Shown: positions 43,168 to 51,704 of the stretch, piece by piece | Position numbering within the stretch: the stretch's first letter is position 1 | How the letters are laid out: each line of letters opens with the position of its first letter | NCBI RefSeq assembly: GCF_021650935.1 | Contig: NZ_CP091244.1 | Coordinates: 3,348,001 to 3,412,000 of the forward strand | DNA from: Thiothrix winogradskyi | GTDB lineage: Bacteria > Pseudomonadota > Gammaproteobacteria > Thiotrichales > Thiotrichaceae | DNA: 64,000 bases | Reading direction: 5' to 3' | Program-made: the position numbers and the translations under genes | The notes under the pieces: generated by a model | The model's input: the letters and a program-made list of their open reading frames with translations, nothing else | Told to the model about the DNA's origin: nothing | Databases searched by the model: none

Positions 43168-43656
43168 AGAAATTGGTGGAGAGTTTTCCGACAAGGACAA
43201 CTTGCCCACCAACGGTTGCAGGCATACCTGACCGGGCGTGATTCAAACCTTATTGCTGACAGGGGAAGATGGGTGGATCAGGATGGCAATAAGCATCATG
43301 TCGCTGGCTTTTTTGGTTCGGGTACAGGACGGGTTGATCTAACCAATACCGCCTCAAATGAAGTTTGGGAAATCAAGCCCAACAGCATTTATGGTCATGC
43401 AACAGGCCCTGCCCAGCTTGCCTCCTATGTCTTATCTGGTGGTCTGGTTCTAGGAGGGAATCTGGATGGGTTGAATGTTGGGGACACCCTCACCCTGCCC
43501 GGATTTGACATGGACTTCTCCTATTACAATGAAGGGGGTGGTATGATTTATTATGACTCGTCATATTCAGGGTATGATGCCGTAGGGGACATGCTCCGTA
43601 ATGGTCCCCCCGTTCCCGCCCTCCCTTTGCCCGGTCTTGGACGGTTTGCGTATTGA
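42139..43656 (+). CDS. Orphan RHS core fused to a second toxin tip (PD-(D/E)XK-like)
   Basis: A 505-residue truncated RHS protein without signal peptide or N-terminal shell: residues 1-343 repeat the core and Gly/Ala-rich region of the main toxin. The last ~160 residues after LFNDE differ and include HHVAGFFGSGTGRVDLTNT followed by EVWEIKPNSIYGHATG and AQLASYVL, i.e. an Asp, ExK and Gln arranged as in PD-(D/E)XK nucleases used as polymorphic toxin tips. A Tyr/Asp/Gly-rich tail ends PALPLPGLGRFAY. The GTG at 42139 is the first possible start but has no good Shine-Dalgarno. It is likely silent unless recombined with the full gene. Confidence 0.72.
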   Translation: MTYSDVGVNDRLTQYKHSLYVGDKVVAIQVRTLKNGVKTPDEMRYLHHDALGNVDTLTNGSGKVIQRLNYDPFGKRSVTFGMDADQKAWTAQGFTGHEHLDGLGLIDMNARLYDPEIGRFLSADTLIPDAGLMHSYNRHIYVLNNPLKYTDPSGHSWLSDRWEDFTNSIRQAAGWIRDNFTLVANIAIQALLPGAGSLAISIMRGAAAGFVGGLVSTGSLQGAVQGAFWGGIGAGVAGFVGHGGAFGYAWGDASPFGNMRLLAHGASQGLITQLRGGNFRSGMVGAVAGGLSPAGDMLAHGGGNIVSRSVIAAVFGGLAAQASGGSFADGALSAAMVHLFNDERNWWRVFRQGQLAHQRLQAYLTGRDSNLIADRGRWVDQDGNKHHVAGFFGSGTGRVDLTNTASNEVWEIKPNSIYGHATGPAQLASYVLSGGLVLGGNLDGLNVGDTLTLPGFDMDFSYYNEGGGMIYYDSSYSGYDAVGDMLRNGPPVPALPLPGLGRFAY

Positions 43657-43670
43657 TCAAAGGACAAACG

Positions 43671-44597
43671 ATGGACACTGTTGACAAATTATTGAGGTTC
43701 TCAGGCCAAATCCCTGCCATGCAACAAGGATTCAAGGATGCCGGTTTTCTGATCCCTGACATGATGCTGTCGCACATTGAAAACATGCGTGTTCGTGGTT
43801 CCCAAGAAAAAAGCTATGCGTATTATAAATTGGAACGTACCCGTGAACGCATGGGCTTTTGGGGGATGGATATGGAAGTCTCAGGTAAAACCTATAGGAC
43901 AGACCGTAAACATTCCCGCTACCAGTCTGAATACATCAGTTGGCTGATCGATACACTGGATTCAGAGAAGTTCAATCTACCTCATACAGGGTCGTATGAA
44001 GCAATCGCTCTGAACACTTTTGATCCCAACGGTATTAGGGACTACCAATTCGGCTTTGAGAACTTTGAAGTTAAAAGTCAGTACATACTGGCACTCAAAA
44101 ACCAACAGGAGCAGGAGATCAGGCTCTACCAGCCAGAGATAGACAAGTTCCCCCCCCCTGACAAGGTTACGCTGGGTCAGATACGCCAGTTGCTGGATGG
44201 CATCCTGTTTCCCCTTGGGTTTGAGGGGTACTCAGCCTCAAAATTCCGGGGACGTATCCTGCACCGAAAATTGCTGGATGATGACATCATGGTTTGGCAT
44301 GAGTATGCCGACCATGCGGGTATGTCACGGGGAGGAGGCGATTGGACTGTTTTTGTCAAATTAGCACCCCCGAATGTTACCTTCGCGGAGATAGATTCTG
44401 ATTACCGGACACAGAAATACTTTGTTGAAGACATGCCACCATTCCTGTTCACTGGAAAACCCTATTATGCTCGCCGTCATGAGGGAAACTGGAACCAAAT
44501 TGTATTTGGTGCTTTAGCTCATGCAAAAATGCTTGGGTTGTTTTTTGAGCATTGGGAGATTGCAAAACAAATTGGTATAGATCAAACAATCGAATAA
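43671..44597 (+). CDS. Putative immunity protein for the second RHS tip
   Basis: A 308-residue soluble protein beginning MDTVDKLLRFSG, with AAAGGA before the ATG and 14 bp after the second toxin-tip stop. Visible segments are AYYKLERTRERMGFW and PEIDKFPPPDKVTLGQIRQLL; the C-terminus is helical. I do not recognise a family. Position suggests immunity to the nuclease-like tip, though it is large for an immunity protein. It is the last gene of the island, ending 4 bp before the right copy of the 206-bp repeat. Confidence 0.5.
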   Translation: MDTVDKLLRFSGQIPAMQQGFKDAGFLIPDMMLSHIENMRVRGSQEKSYAYYKLERTRERMGFWGMDMEVSGKTYRTDRKHSRYQSEYISWLIDTLDSEKFNLPHTGSYEAIALNTFDPNGIRDYQFGFENFEVKSQYILALKNQQEQEIRLYQPEIDKFPPPDKVTLGQIRQLLDGILFPLGFEGYSASKFRGRILHRKLLDDDIMVWHEYADHAGMSRGGGDWTVFVKLAPPNVTFAEIDSDYRTQKYFVEDMPPFLFTGKPYYARRHEGNWNQIVFGALAHAKMLGLFFEHWEIAKQIGIDQTIE

Positions 44598-44601
44598 GAC
44601 G

Positions 44602-44807
44602 CGAAGTGGTGTGGAAAGACGGGCACACCTCCCTGCCTGAAATGGATAAACACCAACTGGCTGTCGCTTTGATGCAATTAGTGGCAGCCCAATACCTGCA
44701 ACGGAAGCAACCGACACATGACCACGATTGAATACAAAATCCTCGACCCACGCATTGGCACTGAATTTCCCCTGCCTGAATATGCCACCAATGGCTCAGC
44801 GGGAATG
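44602..44807. repeat. 206-bp direct repeat, right copy (coaBC/dut junction)
   Basis: Matches 32451-32656. The coaBC part here is only a 3' remnant without the rest of the gene. The dut part continues into the full dut gene. Confidence 0.9.
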
Positions 44808-45173
44808 GACTTACGTGCTTGTTTAGATGCACCGCTGGTATTGACTGCGGGGAACACAGAACTGATTCCAACCGGGATTGCGATTCATATTGGCGACCCA
44901 ACGTTGGCTGCTGTCATTTTGCCGCGTTCTGGGTTGGGGCATAAACACGGGATTGTGCTGGGGAATCTGGTCGGTTTGATTGATTCGGACTACCAAGGGC
45001 AATTATTCATTTCCTGCTGGAATCGGGGCAGTGCCAGTTTCACGATTCAACCGGGCGAACGCATTGCGCAATTGGTGTTTGTGCCGGTAGTGCAAGTCGC
45101 GCTGCAACAGGTTAACGATTTCGATCAATCGCACCGTGGTGAAGGCGGTTTTGGGCATTCCGGTAGGCACTAA
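44718..45173 (+). CDS. dut: Deoxyuridine 5'-triphosphate nucleotidohydrolase
   Basis: A 151-residue trimeric dUTPase that hydrolyses dUTP to dUMP and pyrophosphate, limiting uracil in DNA. The five family motifs are visible: NGSAGMDLRA, PRSGLGHKHGI, GLIDSDYQGQL, ERIAQLVFVP and RGEGGFGHSG. Length is normal. The start lies within the 206-bp repeat. In the ancestral order it followed coaBC directly with a 14-nt overlap; algC follows by 3 bp. Confidence 0.96.
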   Translation: MTTIEYKILDPRIGTEFPLPEYATNGSAGMDLRACLDAPLVLTAGNTELIPTGIAIHIGDPTLAAVILPRSGLGHKHGIVLGNLVGLIDSDYQGQLFISCWNRGSASFTIQPGERIAQLVFVPVVQVALQQVNDFDQSHRGEGGFGHSGRH

Positions 45174-45176
45174 ACC

Positions 45177-46577
45177 ATGAGTATTCCACAACCGCTCGTT
45201 TCGCATTCCTTATTCCGTGCTTACGACGTGCGCGGCGTGTATGCCGACAACCTCACCGAACACAGTGTGCGCATGATTGGGCAAGCCATCGGCTCGGAAT
45301 TGCGTGAGCGGGGTGAGCAAGCAGTGGTGGTTGGGCGCGATGGGCGGCTTTCCAGCCCCACCTTGGCGCAAGCGGCGATTGAAGGGTTGATGGCGGCGGG
45401 TTGTCACGTCACCGATGTGGGTTTAGTGCCAACGCCGGTGTTGTATTTCGCCGTGCAGTCCGGGCTTGCGCCGCACGGGGTGATGATCACCGGCAGCCAC
45501 AATCCGCCCGACCAAAACGGCATTAAAATTGTGATTAACGGTGAATGCCAGTACAACGAGCAAATTCAACGCTTGTATGAACGCATTATGCGCGGCGAAC
45601 TCTGGCATCAGCCCGACGCGGGCAGTGTGCAAACCGCCAGTATTCTGAGCGCGTACCAACACACCGTGTGCCAGCAAATCCACCTGCAACGCCGCTTGCG
45701 CATTGGGCTGGATTGCGGCAATGGCGCTACCGCATTATTGGCAGAACATTTTTTCCGCGATTTGGGTTGCGAAGTCCACCCGCTGTTTTGTGACGTCGAT
45801 GGCAATTTCCCCAACCATTCCCCCGACCCGACGCAACCTGCGAATCTGCAAGCGCTGCAAACCTTGGTACGTGAACAAGGGCTGGATATTGGCATTGCTT
45901 TTGATGGCGACGGCGACCGCTTGATTGCCGTCGATGGTAACGGGCATATCCTTTGGCCTGATCGTATCCTCACCCTGCTGGCACAAGCAATCCTGCCACA
46001 GCAGCGGGGGCGCACCGTTGCCTATGATGTGAAATGCACCTATCGCTTGGATCAAGCCATTCGTGATGCAGGCGGCATTCCCGGCATGTGCATTAGCGGG
46101 CATTCCCTGCTGAAAAAATACATCCGTGAACACAATGCAGTGTTGGGCGGCGAATTCAGTGGGCATATTGTGCTACGCGATCGCGGCATGGAATACGACG
46201 ATGGCATGTACATTGCCGCGCGTTTGCTGGAAGTGTTGGCGCAGGAAACCGCGCCCCCCGCGCAAGTGTTCGCCCGCATCCCCGAAGGTTTCAGTACCCC
46301 GGAACACAAGGTTTACTTTGCCTCCTACGAATCTGCCGGGGTGGCAATGGCGCTATGGATGCAGCATCAGCAATTACAGGCGCAACGTTTGATTACGCTC
46401 GATGGAATGCGTGCCGAATACACCGACGGCTGGGGTTTGGCACGTGCCTCCAATACCAGCCCCACCATTACCTTGCGCTTTGAAGCCGATACGCCGGAAC
46501 GCTTAGAAGCCATCCGCGCCCTGTTTCGTGCCGATATTCAACGCCTGCAATTGACCCCGGAGGCATTGCCGTTTTAA
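45177..46577 (+). CDS. algC: Phosphomannomutase/phosphoglucomutase
   Basis: A 466-residue alpha-D-phosphohexomutase that interconverts mannose- or glucose-6-phosphate and the 1-phosphates, feeding exopolysaccharide and LPS precursors. It shows the phosphoserine loop GVMITGSHNPPDQNG, the metal site DGDGDRLIAVD, the sugar-binding GGEFSGHI and the phosphate-binding RASNTSPTITLRFE. The order FRAYDVRGVYADNLTE at the start and the overall length fit the AlgC type. It is co-oriented with dut at 3-bp spacing. Confidence 0.92.
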   Translation: MSIPQPLVSHSLFRAYDVRGVYADNLTEHSVRMIGQAIGSELRERGEQAVVVGRDGRLSSPTLAQAAIEGLMAAGCHVTDVGLVPTPVLYFAVQSGLAPHGVMITGSHNPPDQNGIKIVINGECQYNEQIQRLYERIMRGELWHQPDAGSVQTASILSAYQHTVCQQIHLQRRLRIGLDCGNGATALLAEHFFRDLGCEVHPLFCDVDGNFPNHSPDPTQPANLQALQTLVREQGLDIGIAFDGDGDRLIAVDGNGHILWPDRILTLLAQAILPQQRGRTVAYDVKCTYRLDQAIRDAGGIPGMCISGHSLLKKYIREHNAVLGGEFSGHIVLRDRGMEYDDGMYIAARLLEVLAQETAPPAQVFARIPEGFSTPEHKVYFASYESAGVAMALWMQHQQLQAQRLITLDGMRAEYTDGWGLARASNTSPTITLRFEADTPERLEAIRALFRADIQRLQLTPEALPF

Positions 46578-46611
46578 TCTTGCTCCCCTTACCCTCAAGG
46601 ATTCTCACCAC

Positions 46612-46932
46612 ATGAGCAAGAAACAAAGCAATTCGCAAGACAATGACCCGGAATTCTGGGACTTGGCAGAGAAATTTATTGAGTTGGCGAATACCTCGGT
46701 CGATACCAGCGATTTAGGCAAGGTCGGCGCTGCCATGTTGTATGCAGCGGCGCGTTTCAATACCTTCGTGGTCGCTGCTTCGTCCATTGACCGCAAAGAA
46801 TTCATCGAAGACGCTGACGACACGATGGATTACCTCAGCAAACAATTCCGCCACATGCTCGGCGATAACCTGCGTGATTTCAAAGACAACTACAAGGTTT
46901 ACATCAAGCATTCTGACGACGAAAACGCTTAA
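46612..46932 (+). CDS. DUF3144 family protein
   Basis: A 106-residue helical protein matching DUF3144: DPEFWDLAEKFIELAN then AAMLYAAARFNTF and a Lys/Asp-rich helix. No function is established for the family. It follows algC by 34 bp and ends just before a strong terminator. Confidence 0.8.
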   Translation: MSKKQSNSQDNDPEFWDLAEKFIELANTSVDTSDLGKVGAAMLYAAARFNTFVVAASSIDRKEFIEDADDTMDYLSKQFRHMLGDNLRDFKDNYKVYIKHSDDENA

Positions 46933-46951
46933 GCGCTTCATTCCCAGATAC

Positions 46952-46987
46952 AAGAAAGCCACAAGCAACGCCTGTGGCTTTCTTTTT
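46952..46987 (+). terminator. Rho-independent terminator
   Basis: AAGCCACA-AGCAACGCC-TGTGGCTT followed by TCTTTTT. It closes the DUF3144 transcript; the complementary A-run side can also serve the convergent thiolase gene. Confidence 0.88.
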
Positions 46988-47003
46988 ACAGAGCGCTTAA
47001 AGC

Positions 47004-48188
47004 TTAGAGACGTTCAAAGATCGCCGCAATACCTTGACCACCACCGATACACATCGTCACCAGCGCGTACTTGCCATTGGTACGTTGCAATTCATACACG
47101 GCTTTCGTCGCGATGAATGCCCCTGAACAACCGACCGGATGACCCAAGGCAATCGCACCGCCGTTCGGGTTGGTTTTCGCCAGATCCAATTCCAGACCTT
47201 TAGCCACTGCTAAAGATTGCGCTGCAAACGCTTCGTTGGATTCAATAACATCCATTTGATCCAGTTTCAAACCGGCTTTTTTCAGCGCCAATTTAGACGC
47301 TGGAATCGGACCTTCACCCATGATGTCGTTGGGAACACCTGCGAGGGCATAAGACACCAAACGTGCCATCGGTTTGTGACCCGCATTCAGCGCCACATCA
47401 GCCGCTGCCAGGACGAAGAACGCCGCGCCATCGTTGATACCAGACGCATTACCGGCAGTTACCGAACCGTCTTTTTTGAAGGCAGGACGCATTTTCGCCA
47501 ACGATTCCAACGTAGTATTCGGTTTGAGATGTTCGTCAGTATCAAAGATTACATCGCCTTTGCGCGTTTTCTTCACGATAGGCACGATTTGTGACACAAA
47601 ACGACCGTCCGCTTGCGCTGCCGCCGCCCGACGTTGAGATTCCAGCGCGAATGCATCTTGGTCTTCACGGCTGATATTCCATTTAGTTGCCAAGTTTTCA
47701 GCGGTAATCCCCATATGCCCAACGCCAAATGGGTCAGTCAGCACGGCGACCATGCTGTCAATTGCGCTGGTATCACCCATACGTGCCCCAGAACGCAGGG
47801 CTGGCAACATGTATGCCCCTTTGGACATCACCTCAACACCACCACCAATACCGTAATCGGCATCACCCAACATAATGTTTTGTGCGGTAGTCACAATCCC
47901 CTGCAAACCGGATGAACACAAACGACTCACTTGCATCGCTACCGATTCCATCGGCAAACCCGCCTGAATCGACGCCACGCGAGATACATAAGCATAGCGA
48001 GAATCGGTAGGGATACAATTACCCACCGTCACATAGCTAATTTCTTGCGGATCCACACCAGAACGTGCCACAGACTCCTTCATAACCGCGCCCGCTAACT
48101 CACTGGCATCCATATCTGCCAATGAACCACCGAATGCACCAATCGCAGAACGCACGGCGCTTAATACAACAACATCTCGACTCATCAT
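47004..48188 (-). CDS. Acetyl-CoA C-acyltransferase (thiolase), PHA-type
   Basis: A 394-residue thiolase that condenses two acyl-CoA units. The nucleophile is the Cys of SRLCSSGLQ, the conserved His is in the NEAF and GHPVGCSGA segments, and the second catalytic Cys lies in MCIGGGQG. The RLCSSGLQ motif resembles BktB/PhaA-type beta-ketothiolases. With phaC later in the window this suggests polyhydroxyalkanoate synthesis, although no phaB is seen. Two adjacent ATGs allow starts at 48188 or 48185; a good AGGAGA precedes the first. Confidence 0.88.
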   Translation of the reverse strand: MMSRDVVVLSAVRSAIGAFGGSLADMDASELAGAVMKESVARSGVDPQEISYVTVGNCIPTDSRYAYVSRVASIQAGLPMESVAMQVSRLCSSGLQGIVTTAQNIMLGDADYGIGGGVEVMSKGAYMLPALRSGARMGDTSAIDSMVAVLTDPFGVGHMGITAENLATKWNISREDQDAFALESQRRAAAAQADGRFVSQIVPIVKKTRKGDVIFDTDEHLKPNTTLESLAKMRPAFKKDGSVTAGNASGINDGAAFFVLAAADVALNAGHKPMARLVSYALAGVPNDIMGEGPIPASKLALKKAGLKLDQMDVIESNEAFAAQSLAVAKGLELDLAKTNPNGGAIALGHPVGCSGAFIATKAVYELQRTNGKYALVTMCIGGGQGIAAIFERL

Positions 48189-48320
48189 TTCTCTCCTAAA
48201 GCAAAAAAGACCACTCCCTCAATTGACTGGCAATTGACTAGCGAAGTGGTTACTACTTACAACAAGTAATGATAACTGCGGTACAATGCTTATATTTTTC
48301 AAACGAACAAGGTCGTAACC

Positions 48321-49205
48321 ATGAGCAGTAAGTCCCATGATACTGCATCCATTCTAATGGAAGCACTCCCTTACATCCAAAAATATTCCGGCAAAACCAT
48401 TGTGGTCAAATACGGCGGCAATGCCATGACCGACCCAGCATTGCAACAAAGTTTTGCCCGCGACATCGTGCTGCTTAAACAAGTGGGGATTAACCCGGTG
48501 GTTATTCACGGCGGTGGCCCGCAGATCGGCAACTTGCTCAAGCAAATCGGCAAGGAAAGCCATTTCGTGGATGGAATGCGCGTCACTGATGCCGAAACGA
48601 TGGATGTAGTGCAAATGGTGCTAGGTGGTTTGGTCAATAAGCAAATCGTCAATATGATCAATCAGGCAGGCGGACGCGCGATTGGTTTGACCGGCAAAGA
48701 TGGCAATATGATCATTGCCCGCAAGCTGGTACTGGAACGCAAAGCCGCCGAAAACCAACCCTCTGAAATCATTGACCTCGGACACGTCGGCGAAGTCACT
48801 GAGATTGATGCCAGTGTGGTGCGCATGTTGGAAGAAGACCGTTTCATCCCCGTGATTGCCCCCATTGGCGTAGGGCGTGACGGCACGAGTTACAATATCA
48901 ATGCTGACATCGTGGCGGGCAAAATGGCGGAAGTTTTAAATGCCGAACGTTTGTTGTTACTAACGAATACCCCCGGTGTACTCGACAAGCAAGGTGTCTT
49001 GATAGAAACCCTGAGTCAGGCAGACATTCAGAACTTGATCGCCGACGGCACGATTCAAGGCGGCATGTTACCCAAACTCGCGTGTGCTACGGATGCGATT
49101 TCAGCAGGGGCGAAAAGCGCCAGTATTATTGATGGTCGAGTGCCGCACGCATTATTGCTGGAACTGTTGACGGATCAGGGCGTGGGGACGATGGTGACAC
49201 CTTGA
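48321..49205 (+). CDS. argB: Acetylglutamate kinase
   Basis: A 294-residue enzyme phosphorylating N-acetylglutamate in arginine biosynthesis. It has the family N-terminal KYGGNAMTD loop, the substrate motif VIHGGGPQIG, HFVDGMRVTD, the IIDGRVPHALLLELLTD end segment, and an NxxPGVLD. Feedback inhibition by arginine is usual where an N-terminal helix is present, as here (MSSKSHDTASILMEALPYIQ). The 3' 80 bp are also the end of the convergent DUF4124 gene. Confidence 0.95.
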   Translation: MSSKSHDTASILMEALPYIQKYSGKTIVVKYGGNAMTDPALQQSFARDIVLLKQVGINPVVIHGGGPQIGNLLKQIGKESHFVDGMRVTDAETMDVVQMVLGGLVNKQIVNMINQAGGRAIGLTGKDGNMIIARKLVLERKAAENQPSEIIDLGHVGEVTEIDASVVRMLEEDRFIPVIAPIGVGRDGTSYNINADIVAGKMAEVLNAERLLLLTNTPGVLDKQGVLIETLSQADIQNLIADGTIQGGMLPKLACATDAISAGAKSASIIDGRVPHALLLELLTDQGVGTMVTP

Positions 49206-49806
49206 GTAATTTACTCAAGCGTTCCCGGTCTTTTTCATAACGCTGGCGCAGACGGTCTTGCTCGGTTTGGTTTTCCTGCAAGGCGTGGTCGTAAGCCGCC
49301 AGAGTGTTTTCAGCATCATGAATGTAACCCCTGAGTTTTTCACGTTGCTCAGGCTCGGCGACTTTACGGGTTTGCTCCCTGACCACCGCTAACTTGGCTT
49401 CCAGGGACTCGCGGCGTTCCGCAATGGATTGGGTATTTTTATCCAGTACCGCCAACTTGCTGTGGAAAACCGCCTCAAGTTCAGCGACATCGGCATAATT
49501 AGCCAGTAAGTGATCATCTTGCTCTTGTTGCTTATTATCCATGGCGTCCCGCAGTTTTGCCAAGGTTTCGCGGCGTTTGCCTGCGGCAATCTCTTCCTCG
49601 GTTGGTGCTGCCGGAAAGGTTTGCACCGTCATGCCTTGCTTATTGAGCTGGTCATGACCCTGCTTTTCGACAGAAGGGGGAACAACATCCGAGTAATGCA
49701 CCATACCTGCGGCATCCACCCAACGGTATAAACCAGCCTGCACCCCATTGGCGAACAGTAATAAGGCAAACAAAGCAAAGTGGGGTAATAGGGCAATTCG
49801 TTTCAT
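49126..49806 (-). CDS. DUF4124-domain periplasmic protein
   Basis: A 226-residue protein with a signal peptide (LPHFALFALLLFANGVQAGLY), a short DUF4124 domain (LYRWVDAAGMVHYSDVVPP) and a long charged coiled coil (about residues 80-205; REQTRKVAEPEQREKLRGY, RLRQRYEKDRERLSKLL). The DUF4124 motif is commonly at the mature N-terminus of small envelope proteins. Its last 27 codons overlap the argB 3' end on the opposite strand. Confidence 0.72.
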   Translation of the reverse strand: MKRIALLPHFALFALLLFANGVQAGLYRWVDAAGMVHYSDVVPPSVEKQGHDQLNKQGMTVQTFPAAPTEEEIAAGKRRETLAKLRDAMDNKQQEQDDHLLANYADVAELEAVFHSKLAVLDKNTQSIAERRESLEAKLAVVREQTRKVAEPEQREKLRGYIHDAENTLAAYDHALQENQTEQDRLRQRYEKDRERLSKLLKVSPSSPRPDPSTVPAIMRAALDHQ

Positions 49807-49912
49807 GACGTATAAAAATCTCAGATGATTTATATACGTCGATTTTTAGCATTTATGTTTAAATAAAGCGTGCAGCGAGCGGAAGAACGGGATAATTAGG
49901 GTTACGAAGTGC

Positions 49913-49941
49913 GCAATGCCCCTTTCAACAAGGGGCATTGC
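49913..49941. terminator. Hairpin after the SPOR lipoprotein gene
   Basis: GCAATGCCCCTT-TCAAC-AAGGGGCATTGC, a perfect 12-bp stem, 16 bp past the stop of the SPOR gene on its 3' side. It has no long U-run, so it may act as a rho-dependent stop, mRNA stabiliser or repeat. Confidence 0.55.
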
Positions 49942-49956
49942 GGCACAATCAAACGG

Positions 49957-50544
49957 TTAACGAACCGTGTAGAAAGCATCCGGCACACTGGAACGGATGC
50001 GGCTCAAATTGGCTTTGGCTTCGCTCTCGCTGCTGAAGGGCACGCGGACTTTGTAATAGCCGCCAACTTGATCAACCACGGCATTGAAGCCTGCGGATTG
50101 CATCTGGCTACGCATCGCTTCAGCCGTTCCCCTGTTTTGGCTGGCAACCACTTGCACCGCAAAAGAACCACCAGCAGAATTGCTATAGCCACCACCGGAC
50201 GATGAGCCACCAGGGGCAGTGTAGTCGTAATAACTACCGGTAGAGCCAGTACCAGAACCAGCAGAGCCACTGCCATAAGAAGAACCGGTCGAAGCACTGC
50301 CAGCACCATAATCATAATAAGACGTGTTGGAAGTGGTTCCGGTGTTAGCAGGCGGTGCGGTGGTAGTGCCGTAACCGTAATCGGTACCCCCGGTAGTCGT
50401 ACCGTAAGTGTTGCTGTTATAAGGCGCGTAATCGCCGCCCGTGGTTGCGCCTGCTTGCGTATTAGCGTTAGGCACAGGTGCACAGCCAGCCATCAAGGTT
50501 GCTAAAGTCAGCGCAACTGCGCCCATTTTCATTTGATTGTTCAT
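49957..50544 (-). CDS. SPOR-domain lipoprotein
   Basis: A 195-residue lipoprotein. The start at 50544 (MNNQMKMGAVALTLATLMAGCAP) gives a lipobox LMAGC. A long low-complexity Tyr/Gly/Ser/Thr linker (about residues 30-125, with repeats such as GTTTGGTDYGYG and SGSAGSGTGSTG) precedes a SPOR domain (AVQVVASQNRGTAEAMRSQM, YYKVRVPF). SPOR domains bind peptidoglycan lacking stem peptides, typically at the division septum. Confidence 0.82.
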   Translation of the reverse strand: MNNQMKMGAVALTLATLMAGCAPVPNANTQAGATTGGDYAPYNSNTYGTTTGGTDYGYGTTTAPPANTGTTSNTSYYDYGAGSASTGSSYGSGSAGSGTGSTGSYYDYTAPGGSSSGGGYSNSAGGSFAVQVVASQNRGTAEAMRSQMQSAGFNAVVDQVGGYYKVRVPFSSESEAKANLSRIRSSVPDAFYTVR

Positions 50545-50627
50545 AAGTCCAAGCCCCAAGTGCTAAGTGATTGTTGTATTGATAGACAATGGTATGTTTG
50601 TGAAGGTTCCCAAACAAGAGACCATTC

Positions 50628-51575
50628 TCAAGAAAAATGTTCATAACCTTGCCGTTTATCAGAAAAGGCATAATCTACGGACAAACCCGCTTGATTATCA
50701 TCCACTTCCCCGATAACTGTAACCTGAATATGATAGTTATTAGCCACTTTCTGCACCTCACCTAAGTACTGTTTGGGGATGGTAAATAATAACTCGTAAT
50801 CATCACCACCCCTCAGTGCAAAGTTCAACCTTTCTGCCAACGTAAGCTGTTGTAATGCCGGTGAAAAAGGCAGTGCTTGATGTTGTAACCGCGCCCCCAC
50901 CCCAGAAGCGGTTAAGATATGCCCCAAATCTGCCAACAACCCGTCAGAAATATCCATACAAGCCGTCGCAAACCCACGCAAAAGCTGCCCTAACATCATA
51001 CGCGGGGTGGGATAGTTCAAACGTTGCACACAAAACGCCGCTGCCGCCGCTGGTAATGCCAAACGTTGCTGCACAATCGCCAAACCTGCTGCCGCATCGC
51101 CTAACGTGCCAGACACACAAATCAGATCACCGTGTTGCGCCCCACGTCGCAATAACGCCCTACCCGGCTGCACCCAACCCATTACCTGAATGGTAATACT
51201 CAGTGCACCGCGAGTCGTATCGCCCCCAATCAAAAAAATGCCGTGTTGTTCCGCCAATTCCCGCATTCCGCGCGTGAATTCTGCCACCCAAGATTGATCC
51301 GCAGCAGGCAGGGAAAGCGCCAAGGTAAACCACGCCGGTTCCGCCCCCATTGCCGCCAAATCACTCAAATTCACCGCCAACGCCTTATAACCAATGGCGT
51401 GCGGCGGCGTATCCAACGGAAAATGTACCCCGACATTGGACGTATCGACTGACACCACCAATTCCTTATCCGTTGGTAACACCAACACTGCCGCATCATC
51501 CCCGACACTGACCCGCACATTATCCGGCACAGGTTGCCACAAAAAATATTCGCGGATTAGAGCAAATTCCGACAT
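50628..51575 (-). CDS. thiL: Thiamine-monophosphate kinase
   Basis: A 315-residue PurM-like kinase making thiamine diphosphate from the monophosphate with ATP. Conserved segments are VSVGDDAAVL, VSVDTSNVGVHF, the metal-binding NLSDLAAMGAEP, GGDTTRG, and MDISDGLLADLGH and GGDDYELLFT. Length is typical. It is transcribed in the same direction as the SPOR lipoprotein downstream, with an 83-bp gap. Confidence 0.94.
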   Translation of the reverse strand: MSEFALIREYFLWQPVPDNVRVSVGDDAAVLVLPTDKELVVSVDTSNVGVHFPLDTPPHAIGYKALAVNLSDLAAMGAEPAWFTLALSLPAADQSWVAEFTRGMRELAEQHGIFLIGGDTTRGALSITIQVMGWVQPGRALLRRGAQHGDLICVSGTLGDAAAGLAIVQQRLALPAAAAAFCVQRLNYPTPRMMLGQLLRGFATACMDISDGLLADLGHILTASGVGARLQHQALPFSPALQQLTLAERLNFALRGGDDYELLFTIPKQYLGEVQKVANNYHIQVTVIGEVDDNQAGLSVDYAFSDKRQGYEHFS

Positions 51576-51704
51576 ACTACCGCCCGTTAATCGCTAAATA
51601 ATAAACTCTGGCAGATTTCCACAAGCCCAGCCAGATGTTTTTATGCTAAACGCTTACAATGGAACAGCCACCTAGGGCTGTACGTTATTCTTGCTGGAGC
51701 ATAA

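Noticed and set aside
50161..50480. Tandem repeats in the SPOR gene linker as a CRISPR-like array
   Set aside because: They are in-frame low-complexity codons for Gly, Ser, Thr and Tyr without constant repeat and spacer units.
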